A stretch of 64,000 bases of DNA. It comes from Acidocella aquatica. Its GTDB lineage: Bacteria; Pseudomonadota; Alphaproteobacteria; Acetobacterales; Acetobacteraceae. Position 1 is the first letter of the stretch. Each line of letters begins with the position of its first letter. Positions 28,443 through 36,728 of this stretch are shown piece by piece. The DNA lies in assembly GCF_030160635.1 (NCBI RefSeq), contig NZ_BSOS01000073.1, forward strand, positions 62,001 to 126,000. The letters are read 5' to 3'. A program made the translations under genes and the position numbers. A model generated the notes under the pieces. The model made no database searches. It was not told the DNA's origin and saw nothing but the letters and a program-made list of their open reading frames with translations.

Positions 28443-29192
28443 ATGAAAATCAGCTTTGTCGTCCCCGCGTATAACGAGCAGGCCCTCCTCACCCGTTCCC
28501 TCACCGCCATCCGCGACGAGATTCTCCGCGCCGGCCAGGAGCTGGGCAAGGATGCCGAAATCATCGTCGTCAACAACGCCAGCACTGACCGCACGCGCGA
28601 GATCGCTTTAAGCATCCCCGGCGTCACCGTGGTCGATGAACCCCGCAAAGGCCTGGTCCAGGCGCGCTGGTGCGGCTTTGAGCACTCCACCGGCGAGCTC
28701 ATCGCCAATATTGACGCCGACACAATCATCCCCCCCGGCTGGCTCACCGAGGTCATGCGCCAGTTTGAGCGCGGCCCCGCCCTGGTCGCCCTCTCCGGCC
28801 CCTACATCTATTACGGTGTGCCAAACCGCGTGAACATGGTGGTCGGCGCCTACTACCGCCTCGCCTTCACCGCCTACCTGCTCAACCGCTTCGTGCTCAA
28901 CGTCGGCTCCATGCTCCAGGGCGGCAATTTCATCGTCAAACGCTCCGCCATGCTCAAGCTCGGCAGCCCCGACCTGCGCTTCTCCTTCTACGGCGAAGAC
29001 ACCGACATGGCCCGCCGTCTCTCCAAGGTCGGCGGCGTGAAGTTCACCTTCCGCCTGCCCGCCCAATCCTCCGGCCGCCGCCTCGCGGGCGAGGGCGTCT
29101 TCACCATCGGGCTGCGCTACTCCATGAACTTCTTCTGGGCCACCTTCCGCAAAAAACCCTTCACCGAAGCCTGGCAGGATATCCGCGAATAA
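28443..29192 (+). CDS. GT2 family glycosyltransferase
   Basis: A 249-residue single-domain GT-A enzyme. It starts MKISFVVPAYNEQALL, with VNNASTDRTRE, the metal motif IANIDADTIIPPGW (DxD), and the acceptor-site motif FYGEDTDMARRL (ED pair) near residue 180. There are no long membrane anchors, although GAYYRLAFTAYLL is hydrophobic. Donor and acceptor are unknown. GGAG lies 8 nt before the ATG. It ends convergently 12 nt from the SDR gene. It is not linked to the rhamnose block, which is 14 kb away. Confidence 0.87.
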   Translation: MKISFVVPAYNEQALLTRSLTAIRDEILRAGQELGKDAEIIVVNNASTDRTREIALSIPGVTVVDEPRKGLVQARWCGFEHSTGELIANIDADTIIPPGWLTEVMRQFERGPALVALSGPYIYYGVPNRVNMVVGAYYRLAFTAYLLNRFVLNVGSMLQGGNFIVKRSAMLKLGSPDLRFSFYGEDTDMARRLSKVGGVKFTFRLPAQSSGRRLAGEGVFTIGLRYSMNFFWATFRKKPFTEAWQDIRE

Positions 29193-29204
29193 CCCACCGG
29201 CGCA

Positions 29205-29942
29205 TCAAACCGCCGAGTTCCCGCCATCCACCGGCAACATCGCGCCGGTGATGAAGGCGGCGTCCTCGGAGGCCAGAAACGCAATCGCCGCCGCCACATC
29301 GCGCGGCTGACCCAGCCGCCCCATTGGAATCGCCTCGGCCATCGCGCGCAGCCGCACTTCCCCCGCCGCCCCCGCCTCGCGGCGCAACATGGGTGTATCC
29401 GTGTCGCCCGGGCATACGGCGTTCACCCTTATCCCCTGGCGCGCATGGTCCGCCGCCATGCTGCGCGTGAGCTGCACCACCGCCCCCTTGCTGGTGCCAT
29501 AGGCCACCGCCCGGTCCGCGCCGACCAACCCCCAGTCCGACGCCACGTTAACAATCGCCCCGCCGCCCTGCCCCGCCATCACCGGCACAGCCGCGCGCGA
29601 GAGCCGGAACACCGCCGTCACGTTAACCGCCATCGTCATATCCCATTGCGCATCGGTGCAGTCCTGCGCATCCCCCTGGAACAATATCCCCGCATTGTTC
29701 ACCAGCACATCCAGCCGTCCATGCCGCCGCACGGCCCATTCCACCAGCCGCCCCGCCGCCTCCGGCGCCGCCACATCCACCGCCAGAAACTCACCCCCCA
29801 ACTCTGCCGCCAGCGCCTCCCCCGCCTGCGCATTGCGCCCGCTCAACATCACTTTCGCCCCCCGCCCGGCAAACAGCCGCGCCGTCGCCATCCCGATCCC
29901 CGCGCTCGCTCCCGTAATCAACGCCACTTTACCCGTCAGCAT
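29205..29942 (-). CDS. Short-chain dehydrogenase/reductase (classical SDR)
   Basis: A 245-residue Rossmann-fold oxidoreductase. The cofactor loop TGASAGIGMA is at residues 10-19, NNAG follows (VLVNNAGILF), the catalytic Ser lies in NVASDWG, and the YxxxK pair in AYGTSKGAV. The conserved VNAVCPGDTDTPM follows. Arg rather than Asp after strand 2 (SGRNAQ) suggests NADP preference. The substrate cannot be named; many sugar and secondary alcohol dehydrogenases look like this. It stands alone between convergent and divergent neighbours. Confidence 0.88.
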   Translation of the reverse strand: MLTGKVALITGASAGIGMATARLFAGRGAKVMLSGRNAQAGEALAAELGGEFLAVDVAAPEAAGRLVEWAVRRHGRLDVLVNNAGILFQGDAQDCTDAQWDMTMAVNVTAVFRLSRAAVPVMAGQGGGAIVNVASDWGLVGADRAVAYGTSKGAVVQLTRSMAADHARQGIRVNAVCPGDTDTPMLRREAGAAGEVRLRAMAEAIPMGRLGQPRDVAAAIAFLASEDAAFITGAMLPVDGGNSAV

Positions 29943-30037
29943 TTTTTGCCACTTTCATCAGTTTACGCCCATCCGCCACCAAAAAAGCTGAGGCGGTATG
30001 ATTTGACAACACCGCCAATCAGGCCAATTCCTCCGCC

Positions 30038-30436
30038 ATGGCAAAAATCTCCTATTCGCGCATCGGCTTCCTGCTCACCTGCTTCCTCTTCCCCGGCCTC
30101 ATCGGCACCTTCGCCAGCTTCTCCATCCCCGCCCCGGTGGTGGATGAGCAACACCAGCAGGCAGCGCTCGATGCCGTGCTGAACGCCCCCACTCCGGCCG
30201 CCCAGGCAGCGGCCATCGCCAGCCTGCCCAACGATGTTGATGCCGACACCGCCGCGATCGTGACCAACGGCACCGCCCCGCTGCCCGCCCGCATCGCCGC
30301 CGCGCAGGCCAACATGCGCCAGGAGGTGGTGGCGCAGGCCCGCGCGGAGGCCTATAAAATCCGCCTCATGGTCATCACCATGACCATCCTCGGCGCCATC
30401 TTCGGCGTCGCCCTGCTTGGACCCGGAAAACAATGA
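30038..30436 (+). CDS. Small membrane protein of unknown function
   Basis: A 132-residue protein with two likely membrane helices, one at about residues 9-28 (IGFLLTCFLFPGLIGTFASF) and one at about 109-127 (IRLMVITMTILGAIFGVAL). An Ala-rich, mostly helical region of about 80 residues between them is probably periplasmic. I recognise no family. It overlaps the downstream FAD oxidoreductase by ATGA, so the two are translated together, and it may anchor or partner that enzyme. Confidence 0.7.
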   Translation: MAKISYSRIGFLLTCFLFPGLIGTFASFSIPAPVVDEQHQQAALDAVLNAPTPAAQAAAIASLPNDVDADTAAIVTNGTAPLPARIAAAQANMRQEVVAQARAEAYKIRLMVITMTILGAIFGVALLGPGKQ

Positions 30437-31707
30437 GCCAGCACGCCCCATCCTATTACGCCGCCACCGCCCACAGGCAGAACGCCCGCCCCCCGCTCGC
30501 GGGCACTGAGCGCGCGGATGTCTGCATCATCGGCGCCGGCTTCACCGGCATCTCAGCCGCCCTGGAACTGGCCGAACGCGGCTTCTCGGTCATCGTGCTG
30601 GAGGATCAGCGCGTCGGCTTCGGCGCCTCGGGGCGCAACGGCGGCCAGATCGTCAACGGCTACTCGCGCGACCTGGATGTCATCACCAAACGCTACGGCG
30701 AGGCCGCCGGCCGCCAGATCGGCGCCATGGCCATGCAGGGCGGCCAGATCATCCGCGAGCGCGCCGCCAAATACGCCATCGCCTGCGACCTTCTCCCCGG
30801 CAACATGTTCACCGCCTTCACCGCCAAACAGATGCGCGGGCTGGAACACCACGTTAAAATCTGGAACCAGCACGGCTACTCTGATTTTGAGCTGCTGGAC
30901 CGCGCGGGCCTCGCCCCGCATGTGAAGACAGACCGCTATATCGGCGGCCTCATTGACCACCAGGGCGGCCACCTGCACCCGCTCAACCTGGTCCAGGGCG
31001 AAGCCGCCGCCGCCGAGACCCTCGGCGCCCGCATTTTCGAGGACTCGCGCGTCACCTCGGTCAGCACCGGCGCCAACCCCGTGGTGAAGACCGCCAACGG
31101 CGAGGTCCACGCCAAATTCGTCATCGTCTGCGCCAACGCCTACATCGGCAACCTGCTGCCTGAAATCGGCGGCAAGATCATGCCCGTCTCCACCCAGGTG
31201 CTCACCACCGAACCCCTGGGCGCCGCCGCGGCCGAACTGCTGCCCTCCAACCTCGCCGTCGAGGACTGCAACTACTTCCTCGACTATTTCCGCCGCACCG
31301 CTGACAACCGCATCCTCTACGGCGGCGGCACCGTCTACGGCGCTCAGGATTCGGCGGCCATCCGCGCCAAGATCATCCCCAACATGCTGAAAACCTTCCC
31401 CAGCCTGAAGGACGCGAAAATAGACTTCAGCTGGAGCGGCAGTTTTGCCCTCACCCTTACGCGCTTCCCGCAAATGGGCCGGCTCTCCCCCACCGTGTAC
31501 TACTCCCACGGCGACAGCGGCCACGGTGTCACCACCACCCACCTGCTCGGGCGCATCCTCGGCGAAGCCATCGCCGGCCAGGCCAGCCGCTTCGATATTT
31601 TCGCAAGCCTGCCCTACTACCCTTTCCCCGGCGGCAAAACTTTGCGCGTCCCGCTCACCGTCCTGGGCTCGTGGTACTACCGCTTCCGCGACAAAATGGG
31701 CATCTAG
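30433..31707 (+). CDS. FAD-dependent amine/amino acid oxidase (PuuB/DAO family)
   Basis: A 424-residue flavoprotein of the D-amino acid oxidase superfamily. The ADP-binding IIGAGFTGISAALELAERG is near residues 33-51, then the FGASGRNGGQI motif typical of gamma-glutamylputrescine oxidase and related enzymes, and RILYGGGTVYG and DSGHGVTTTHLLG near the end. It probably oxidises a glutamylated amine or a secondary amino acid. No other puu gene is adjacent, although a ureohydrolase and NCS1 permease lie just downstream on the other strand. Its TAG stop (31705-31707) falls in the first bases of the repeat element. Confidence 0.85.
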   Translation: MSQHAPSYYAATAHRQNARPPLAGTERADVCIIGAGFTGISAALELAERGFSVIVLEDQRVGFGASGRNGGQIVNGYSRDLDVITKRYGEAAGRQIGAMAMQGGQIIRERAAKYAIACDLLPGNMFTAFTAKQMRGLEHHVKIWNQHGYSDFELLDRAGLAPHVKTDRYIGGLIDHQGGHLHPLNLVQGEAAAAETLGARIFEDSRVTSVSTGANPVVKTANGEVHAKFVIVCANAYIGNLLPEIGGKIMPVSTQVLTTEPLGAAAAELLPSNLAVEDCNYFLDYFRRTADNRILYGGGTVYGAQDSAAIRAKIIPNMLKTFPSLKDAKIDFSWSGSFALTLTRFPQMGRLSPTVYYSHGDSGHGVTTTHLLGRILGEAIAGQASRFDIFASLPYYPFPGGKTLRVPLTVLGSWYYRFRDKMGI

Positions 31708-31810
31708 AGTGCGATCGTTTGAGGTTCGCTCAACCGAGCGAGCCGAAAGCGTGAATCGCCCTCAAAAAAATGATTAGAGCCTGATCGCACTTAAAGCGAT
31801 CAGGCTCTAA
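31704..31810 (+). repeat. Dispersed two-hairpin element, copy C
   Basis: Very close to copy A. Hairpin 2 is perfect over 15 bp (outer bases TTAGAGCC with GGCTCTAA, loop ACTTAAA). It begins at CTAGAG, which includes the stop codon of the FAD oxidase, and lies between that gene and the convergent NCS1 permease. Confidence 0.87.
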
Positions 31811-31832
31811 TCACCACAACGCCGCCTGCCCC

Positions 31833-31864
31833 CACCGTCATGCCAGCGCAAGCTGGCATCTCCC
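31833..31864. repeat. Short palindromic repeat, CCGTCATGCCAGC type
   Basis: ATGCCAGC and GCTGGCAT surround a 4-nt loop, preceded by CACCGTC and followed by CTCC. A nearly identical copy is at 57887-57918. Such small repeats are dispersed in many alphaproteobacterial genomes. Confidence 0.7.
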
Positions 31865-31885
31865 CGGCCATCCCCCGTCACATAA

Positions 31886-31920
31886 CCAAGGCCGCAACGG
31901 ATACTCCGCTGCGGCCTTGG
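31886..31920 (-). terminator. Hairpin after the NCS1 permease
   Basis: An 11-bp stem (31886-31896 with 31910-31920) has a further 4-bp inner stem (CGGA with TCCG) and a 3-nt loop. It lies 13 nt beyond the permease stop. There is no long T run on the minus strand, so it may be a weak or Rho-assisted terminator. Confidence 0.6.
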
Positions 31921-31932
31921 CGCTTCACATTC

Positions 31933-33393
31933 TTAATCCGATAAATGCGCCGCTTCGAGCACATGGGCGCTGATGTTCATCGCCTCACGCTCCCTCGTGA
32001 AGTTGATGCTGCGTGACAAGAGAATATAGGCACCCGCCGCAACCAGCAGGCCAGGCGCCCAGGAGATATCAACATCTCCCAGCGCATGGGCAATCGGCCC
32101 TTCATACATGCCCGCAAGATTAAAGAACGGCACGCTGGCAATAAAGCCGATAATGTAAGCCGCAATGCCGCGCCCGCCCCACGCGCCATAAATCCCGGTT
32201 GGCGTGAAGAAATCAGCAATGGCATAACGGCCTTTCCGCACGAAGAAATAATCCGTCAGATTCACAGCCGTCCAAGGCACCAGCAGATAGAGCATGATGG
32301 AGAGCGAATCATACAATGTATTGATGGCGTTGGCGGTCAGTGAAAGCGAGATGCCGAGCCAGATCAACGCCAGAACCGCAATGCCAACGATCCGCACGGA
32401 TTTTGTCGGCTTGATTTTCACCAGTGAATCCACGCCCGTCAGGATCGTGAGCATCCCCGAATATGCATTCAGCCCCATGGTGGCGGTCAACGCGGCGACG
32501 GAGACCAGCACCGTCAGCGTACCAAAATGCGGAAAGATCAAATTACCCGCGCCATTGGTGGAGACCATGCCATCCGACGCGCCGAAATAGGTGGCAAGCC
32601 AGGCGCCCAGTGCAATCAGCCAAATCGCCGCCAGGCTGGCGCCCAGATAAACTGACCAGACCAAGCCGCTGCGCGATTTGCCGCGCGGCAGATAGCGCGT
32701 GTAGTCTGATACATAAGGCGCATATGTAATGTTGTAGGAGGCGCCAGCCGCGAACTGCGCCGCGAAGGCAACCCAGGTGAACGCGATATGCCCGGGCGGC
32801 TGAGCTTTGATGGTGCCGTTGAAAATCGCGAAAGTCAAAATGATATAAAGCGGCAGGCTGATCCAAAAGAGAATCCGGAAAATGATGTGCAGCCAGTCAT
32901 GCCCGTAAATGGCGATGACGGCCGCGACCAGGCCGAGGGTGATGGAGATCGCGGCAATGCCCCAGCCGAAGAGATGGTTGAGGCCCTGGCTGATCAACAC
33001 TGTATCAACCACGTTAAAGCCCGCAAACGTAAAGAGCGTACCCAGCAACGGCAGGATAACCCCGCGATACCCAAATTGCGCGCGCGACTGGATCATCTGC
33101 GGCAAACCAAGATCAGGCCCCTGGCTGGCATGAAACGCCATGAACAGCGTGCCGAATAAAATGCCCAGCGTGCTGGCCAGTGCCGTGGCGCCAAAGCCCA
33201 GCCCCATGCCCGGCCCGATAAAGCCAATCGCAATGGTGAAGAACTGAAAATTGCCGAGGAACCAGAACGGCCCCTGATTCAGAACTTTTCCGTGGCGCTC
33301 ATGCTGCGGCACATAATCGATCGAACGCGATTCAATGCCAAGCTGGGGCCCGTTTCGCACGCCTCCAGCTTCAGTGTCGGCTAATGTCTCCAT
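31933..33393 (-). CDS. NCS1 family nucleobase/cation symporter-type permease
   Basis: A 486-residue protein with about 12 membrane helices. The N-terminus has the NCS1 pattern (GPFWFLGNFQFFTIAIGFIG, then PQMIQSRAQFGYRG) and the middle holds SYNITYAPYVSDYTRYLP, the family's substrate-site helix region. NCS1 carriers bring in cytosine, purines, allantoin, hydantoins, thiamine and similar compounds. Placed downstream of a ureohydrolase, it may import a guanidino or nitrogen-rich compound, which is inference. ATG has AGGAGG 6 nt upstream. It is 63 nt from the NTF2-like gene. Confidence 0.87.
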   Translation of the reverse strand: METLADTEAGGVRNGPQLGIESRSIDYVPQHERHGKVLNQGPFWFLGNFQFFTIAIGFIGPGMGLGFGATALASTLGILFGTLFMAFHASQGPDLGLPQMIQSRAQFGYRGVILPLLGTLFTFAGFNVVDTVLISQGLNHLFGWGIAAISITLGLVAAVIAIYGHDWLHIIFRILFWISLPLYIILTFAIFNGTIKAQPPGHIAFTWVAFAAQFAAGASYNITYAPYVSDYTRYLPRGKSRSGLVWSVYLGASLAAIWLIALGAWLATYFGASDGMVSTNGAGNLIFPHFGTLTVLVSVAALTATMGLNAYSGMLTILTGVDSLVKIKPTKSVRIVGIAVLALIWLGISLSLTANAINTLYDSLSIMLYLLVPWTAVNLTDYFFVRKGRYAIADFFTPTGIYGAWGGRGIAAYIIGFIASVPFFNLAGMYEGPIAHALGDVDISWAPGLLVAAGAYILLSRSINFTREREAMNISAHVLEAAHLSD

Positions 33394-33456
33394 AATTTCC
33401 TCCTGTAACGAAAATGAACAACGAAGCGTCCGTGATTTTATTTTTTGCCTGTATTT

Positions 33457-33861
33457 TCAAACAAAATTGTAGGGAGAGAGATGCTCATGCACGGCGAGCC
33501 AGCCGCCGCCGGGCTGGCGCTGGAATATAATGGTCTCGCGCTCAGCGCTCTGCTGCTCATCCGCGCCAAACGCAAGGCGCGTCTCCACCCGGTGCGTAAA
33601 AATCGCGATGCCGGAAAGAATACTGACCCTTTGTTCAAACGATTCGCACGCAAGCACCCGAAAACCATCCTCACGCTCCCAGCGCCGCCACAGCGCCTCA
33701 TACGCGGCGCGCGACGGCAACACCTCCGCCGTGCTGTGAAAGATGAAGCTGGCCTCAGGCGCGAACGCCGCGAAATAGCCCGCCGTATCATGCGCGGCAA
33801 AACACGCAACCAGATGCGCGGCCGCGCGCAGCACCGCCGCCTCCTCCCCCTGCGCGCTCAT
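33457..33861 (-). CDS. SnoaL/NTF2-like domain protein
   Basis: A 134-residue single-domain protein of the NTF2-like/SnoaL type. It has an N-terminal amphipathic helix (LRAAAHLVACFAAHDTAGYF), the FAPEASFIFHST turn, a middle WRRWEREDGF, and a C-terminal strand pair ending RQPGGGWLAVHEHLS. The closing WxxVHEHLS is typical of DUF4440/SnoaL_3 members. These proteins can be isomerases, hydrolases or simply binding domains; no role can be assigned. Its ATG overlaps the ureohydrolase TGA (ATGA), so it is co-translated with that enzyme. Confidence 0.75.
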   Translation of the reverse strand: MSAQGEEAAVLRAAAHLVACFAAHDTAGYFAAFAPEASFIFHSTAEVLPSRAAYEALWRRWEREDGFRVLACESFEQRVSILSGIAIFTHRVETRLAFGADEQQSAERETIIFQRQPGGGWLAVHEHLSPYNFV

Positions 33862-34817
33862 GCGCTCTCCGATATGATGCAGAGGATTTCGAACGCGAGA
33901 TTTGCGGCCAGCAAGGCCGTCGTCCCAAACGGATCAAACGGAGGAGACACCTCCACAACATCGCCGCCAACCAGATTAACCCCGGAGAGACCACGAATAA
34001 TCTCCAGCCCCTGCGGCACGGTCAGCCCGCCGATCTCGGGTGTGCCGGTGCCGGGGGCATAGGCGGGGTCCAACCCGTCGATATCAAAACTCAAATAAAC
34101 CGGGCCATCCCCGAGCCGCGCCTTCACGCCCTGCATCAACGGCTGCAGTGATCGGTGCCAGCACTCCTCGGCCTGGACCACCTGAAACCCCTGCGCGCGG
34201 CCCCAGTCATATTCTTCCGCCGAATAGCCCGTGCCCCGCAGGCCGATCTGCACCACACGGTCACAATCGAGCAATCCTTCTTCCACGGCCCGGCGAAAGG
34301 GCGTGCCATGAGCGATTTTCTCGCCGAACATCGTGTCGTTCACATCGGCATGCGCATCGACATGCACCAGCCCGACCTTGCCGTGCTTGCGGTGCATCGC
34401 GCGCAGAATGGGCAATACGATGGTATGGTCCCCGCCCAGCGTGACCGGGCGGCAGTCAGCCGCGAGAATGCGGTCATACGCGGCTTCGATAATCGCTATG
34501 GAATCCAGCAGATTATACGGATTGATGGGAATATCCCCATAATCGCCGACGCGCATGCGCTCGAACGGGGCGGCGCGGGTGGCCACATTGTAGGGGCGCA
34601 GCATCACCGATTCACTGCGTATCTGGCGGGGGCCGGCGCGTGTCCCGGTGCGGTTGGAGGTTCCAAGGTCAAAGGGCACGCCAACAAAACAGGCGTCGAG
34701 CTTGGAGAGGTCGGTCTCGACAGGCAGGCGCATCATTGAGGCAATACCGCCGCAACGGGGCATCTCATTGCCGCTCAAAGGCTGTGGAAATGGCGCGGGG
34801 GCGCGAGGCTCGGACAT
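33858..34817 (-). CDS. Agmatinase-family ureohydrolase, probably guanidinobutyrase
   Basis: A 319-residue Mn-dependent ureohydrolase that would release urea from a guanidino compound. Metal-binding motifs are complete: GGDHT, DAHADVND and SFDIDGLDPA. The family is arginase/agmatinase. A divergent LysR gene beside it matches the gbuA-gbuR arrangement known in Pseudomonas, favouring 4-guanidinobutyrate as substrate, and an NCS1 permease is downstream. Agmatinase or a guanidine hydrolase remain possible. It is slightly longer than SpeB at the N-terminus. First gene of an apparent ureohydrolase / NTF2-like / permease operon. Confidence 0.87.
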   Translation of the reverse strand: MSEPRAPAPFPQPLSGNEMPRCGGIASMMRLPVETDLSKLDACFVGVPFDLGTSNRTGTRAGPRQIRSESVMLRPYNVATRAAPFERMRVGDYGDIPINPYNLLDSIAIIEAAYDRILAADCRPVTLGGDHTIVLPILRAMHRKHGKVGLVHVDAHADVNDTMFGEKIAHGTPFRRAVEEGLLDCDRVVQIGLRGTGYSAEEYDWGRAQGFQVVQAEECWHRSLQPLMQGVKARLGDGPVYLSFDIDGLDPAYAPGTGTPEIGGLTVPQGLEIIRGLSGVNLVGGDVVEVSPPFDPFGTTALLAANLAFEILCIISESA

Positions 34818-34938
34818 TTTTATTCACTCCGGTCGATTTTAAAAAGTTTCCACTTTGATGGTAATTATGTTTGAATGATTACAAAAATCGCAAATCAGAA
34901 AATCTTACATTGATGTTTATCGAAGTATCGGAGGCGCC
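34818..34938. promoter_or_regulatory. Divergent promoter region, ureohydrolase and LysR
   Basis: A 121-bp AT-rich gap between divergent starts, where LysR regulators normally bind. I see no perfect T-N11-A palindrome. GGAGG near 34930-34934 precedes the TTG start of the LysR gene. Confidence 0.5.
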
Positions 34939-35874
34939 TTGTTAGGCAGATTGAGCGACCTGGACCTGCGGCTTGTGCGGGTCTTCCTTGCCGTCGTTGA
35001 GGCCGGCGGGGTCTCGGCGGCGCAGATAGCCTTGAATGTCGGCGCATCCACGATCAGCACCCAGCTCTCGACCCTGGAAACGCGATTGGGCTTCCGCCTG
35101 TGCGAACGGGGGCGCGGCGGCTTCCAGCTTACGCCCAAGGGCGCGGTCTTCGCCGAGATGGCGTATGGCCTGATGAGCGCCATCAGCGATTTTCACCAGG
35201 GAGCGCGCAGCCTTGATAAGCAGCTGGTCGGAAACCTGCGCATCGGGATGATCGGCCACATGCCCGCCGAACAAAACAGCCGGATCAGCGCGGCCATCGC
35301 CCGCTTCCGGCAGCGCGACGAGGCTGTGCGGATGACCCTGCTGGTGCGCTCACCCGGGGAGCTGGAGGAGCGCCTGCTGAACGGGCAGCTCGACCTGGCC
35401 ATCGCTTATTTCTGGCACCGCGCCCCCAGCCTGCATTTTACCCCGCTCTTCACCGAACGCCAGGAAGCCTATTGCAGCCGCGAACACCCCGTTTTCAGCC
35501 GCGCCGGATCGCTCGAGGCCGAAGACGTAAACCGGTGCGACTGGGCCTGGCGCAGCTACCCCCTCCCCGACACCGGGCTGGCCGGGCTGCCTTCCCATGT
35601 AGGGGCTACGGCGGATAATATGGAGGCGCTCGCCGTGCTGATTTTCTCCGGCCATCACCTGGGCTTCCTGCCGCGGCACTTCGCGGCCCCCTATGTCGCG
35701 CAGGGGCTGCTGGCGCCATTGAACCCGGCAACATTATGCTATGATACGCATTTTTTTGCCGTAACCCGTCCGCGCCGCCAGATAAGCGCGGTCACGCGCG
35801 CCTTTTTGGACGATCTCCTCGCAATACCGGTCGAGGGCATTGATGCTGGGTCAGGTGACGGAAAAAAAGCCTGA
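34939..35874 (+). CDS. LysR family transcriptional regulator
   Basis: A 311-residue regulator of typical LysR length. The N-terminal winged helix (residues about 5-65) reads LDLRLVRVFLAVVEAGG with VSAAQIALNVGASTISTQLS; the effector-binding domain follows from about 95. The start is a TTG at 34939 behind GGAGG. It is divergent from the ureohydrolase and probably controls it, as GbuR does for gbuA. ASTISTQLSTLE in place of the more common QPAxSxQIxxLE is a minor variant of the recognition helix. Confidence 0.88.
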   Translation: MLGRLSDLDLRLVRVFLAVVEAGGVSAAQIALNVGASTISTQLSTLETRLGFRLCERGRGGFQLTPKGAVFAEMAYGLMSAISDFHQGARSLDKQLVGNLRIGMIGHMPAEQNSRISAAIARFRQRDEAVRMTLLVRSPGELEERLLNGQLDLAIAYFWHRAPSLHFTPLFTERQEAYCSREHPVFSRAGSLEAEDVNRCDWAWRSYPLPDTGLAGLPSHVGATADNMEALAVLIFSGHHLGFLPRHFAAPYVAQGLLAPLNPATLCYDTHFFAVTRPRRQISAVTRAFLDDLLAIPVEGIDAGSGDGKKA

Positions 35875-35919
35875 GCGGTGACGGCGGCCCCCGGCGTAAG
35901 CGTCACCCTCCGTTCGAGA

Positions 35920-36636
35920 TTAAGAAACCGCCACGCCGCCATCGGCATTCAGCCGGTAGCCTCCGCCTTCCGTCAGCAACAGCCGGGAGATCGCCGGGTC
36001 CGACTCGATCTTCTGGCGCAGCCGGTAGATATGAGTCTCCAGCGTGTGTGTGGTCACCGCGGCATTATAGCCCCACACCTCGTTGAGCAGGACATGGCGC
36101 GAAACTGACTTGCCCGCGGCACGGTAGAGAAACTTCAAAATCGCGCTCTCCTTATCGGTGAGCCGGATTTTTTTATTCCGCTCAGGGTCCTGCAATTGCT
36201 TGGCCGACGGGCGGAAAATATACGGCCCAATCGTGAAGACCGCATCCTCCGACCCCTCAAAAGCGCGCATCTGGGCGCGCATACGGGCCAGCAACTCATT
36301 CAGCCGGAATGGTTTGGCGATATAATCATTGGCCCCGGCGTCGAGACCGCTGACGACATCACCTTCCTCCATATGCCCGGTGAGCATGATAATCGGTGTT
36401 TTAATGCCCCTGGCACGGAGCATTTTACAATAATCCCGGCCATCGCCGTCAGGCAGGCTGACATCGAGCAGAATAACATCGAAACGCGCATGTGCCTCGT
36501 TAAGCTTTAATTCGGCCTGCGCGAGGCTTTCCGCCTCGGTTGGCTCAAACTCGCCATTTTGCACAAGTTGCTCCACCAGCACTGTTCTCAGGGCGGTATC
36601 GTCATCCACAACAAGAATCGGGTGCTCGCTGGCCAT
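35920..36636 (-). CDS. OmpR/PhoB-type response regulator (orphan)
   Basis: A 238-residue regulator. The receiver domain (1-120) has the acidic VVDDD pocket, the phosphorylation Asp in VILLDVSLPDGDG, and Thr and Lys in MLTGH and AKPF. The C-terminal winged helix ends with RHVLLNEVWGYNAAVTTHTLETHIYRLR, split here for reading, typical of OmpR/PhoB. No histidine kinase is adjacent. ATG at 36636 is chosen because GGAG lies 6 nt upstream; an ATG four codons further upstream lacks a ribosome site. It diverges from ribA. Target genes are unknown. Confidence 0.9.
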   Translation of the reverse strand: MASEHPILVVDDDTALRTVLVEQLVQNGEFEPTEAESLAQAELKLNEAHARFDVILLDVSLPDGDGRDYCKMLRARGIKTPIIMLTGHMEEGDVVSGLDAGANDYIAKPFRLNELLARMRAQMRAFEGSEDAVFTIGPYIFRPSAKQLQDPERNKKIRLTDKESAILKFLYRAAGKSVSRHVLLNEVWGYNAAVTTHTLETHIYRLRQKIESDPAISRLLLTEGGGYRLNADGGVAVS

Positions 36637-36652
36637 GTGTGTCTCCATTATG

Positions 36653-36668
36653 ACTCTAAATATAGAGT
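36653..36668. promoter_or_regulatory. Inverted repeat ACTCTA-N4-TAGAGT before the response regulator
   Basis: Perfect 6-bp arms with an AATA centre, 17 nt before the response-regulator start in the 92-bp divergent gap to ribA. A second small inverted repeat (GGTAG, AA, CTACC) lies at 36695-36706. Either could be an operator; neither matches a site I can name. Confidence 0.35.
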
Positions 36669-36728
36669 TGTTTTACGCCAGTGTCAGTACCTCTGGTAGA
36701 ACTACCGTGGGCAGCTTATTTGTAGACC

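Noticed and set aside
31704-31810. Repeat copy as a simple Rho-independent terminator
   Set aside because: The hairpins lack a following T tract on either strand, and the conserved spacer is not explained by termination alone.
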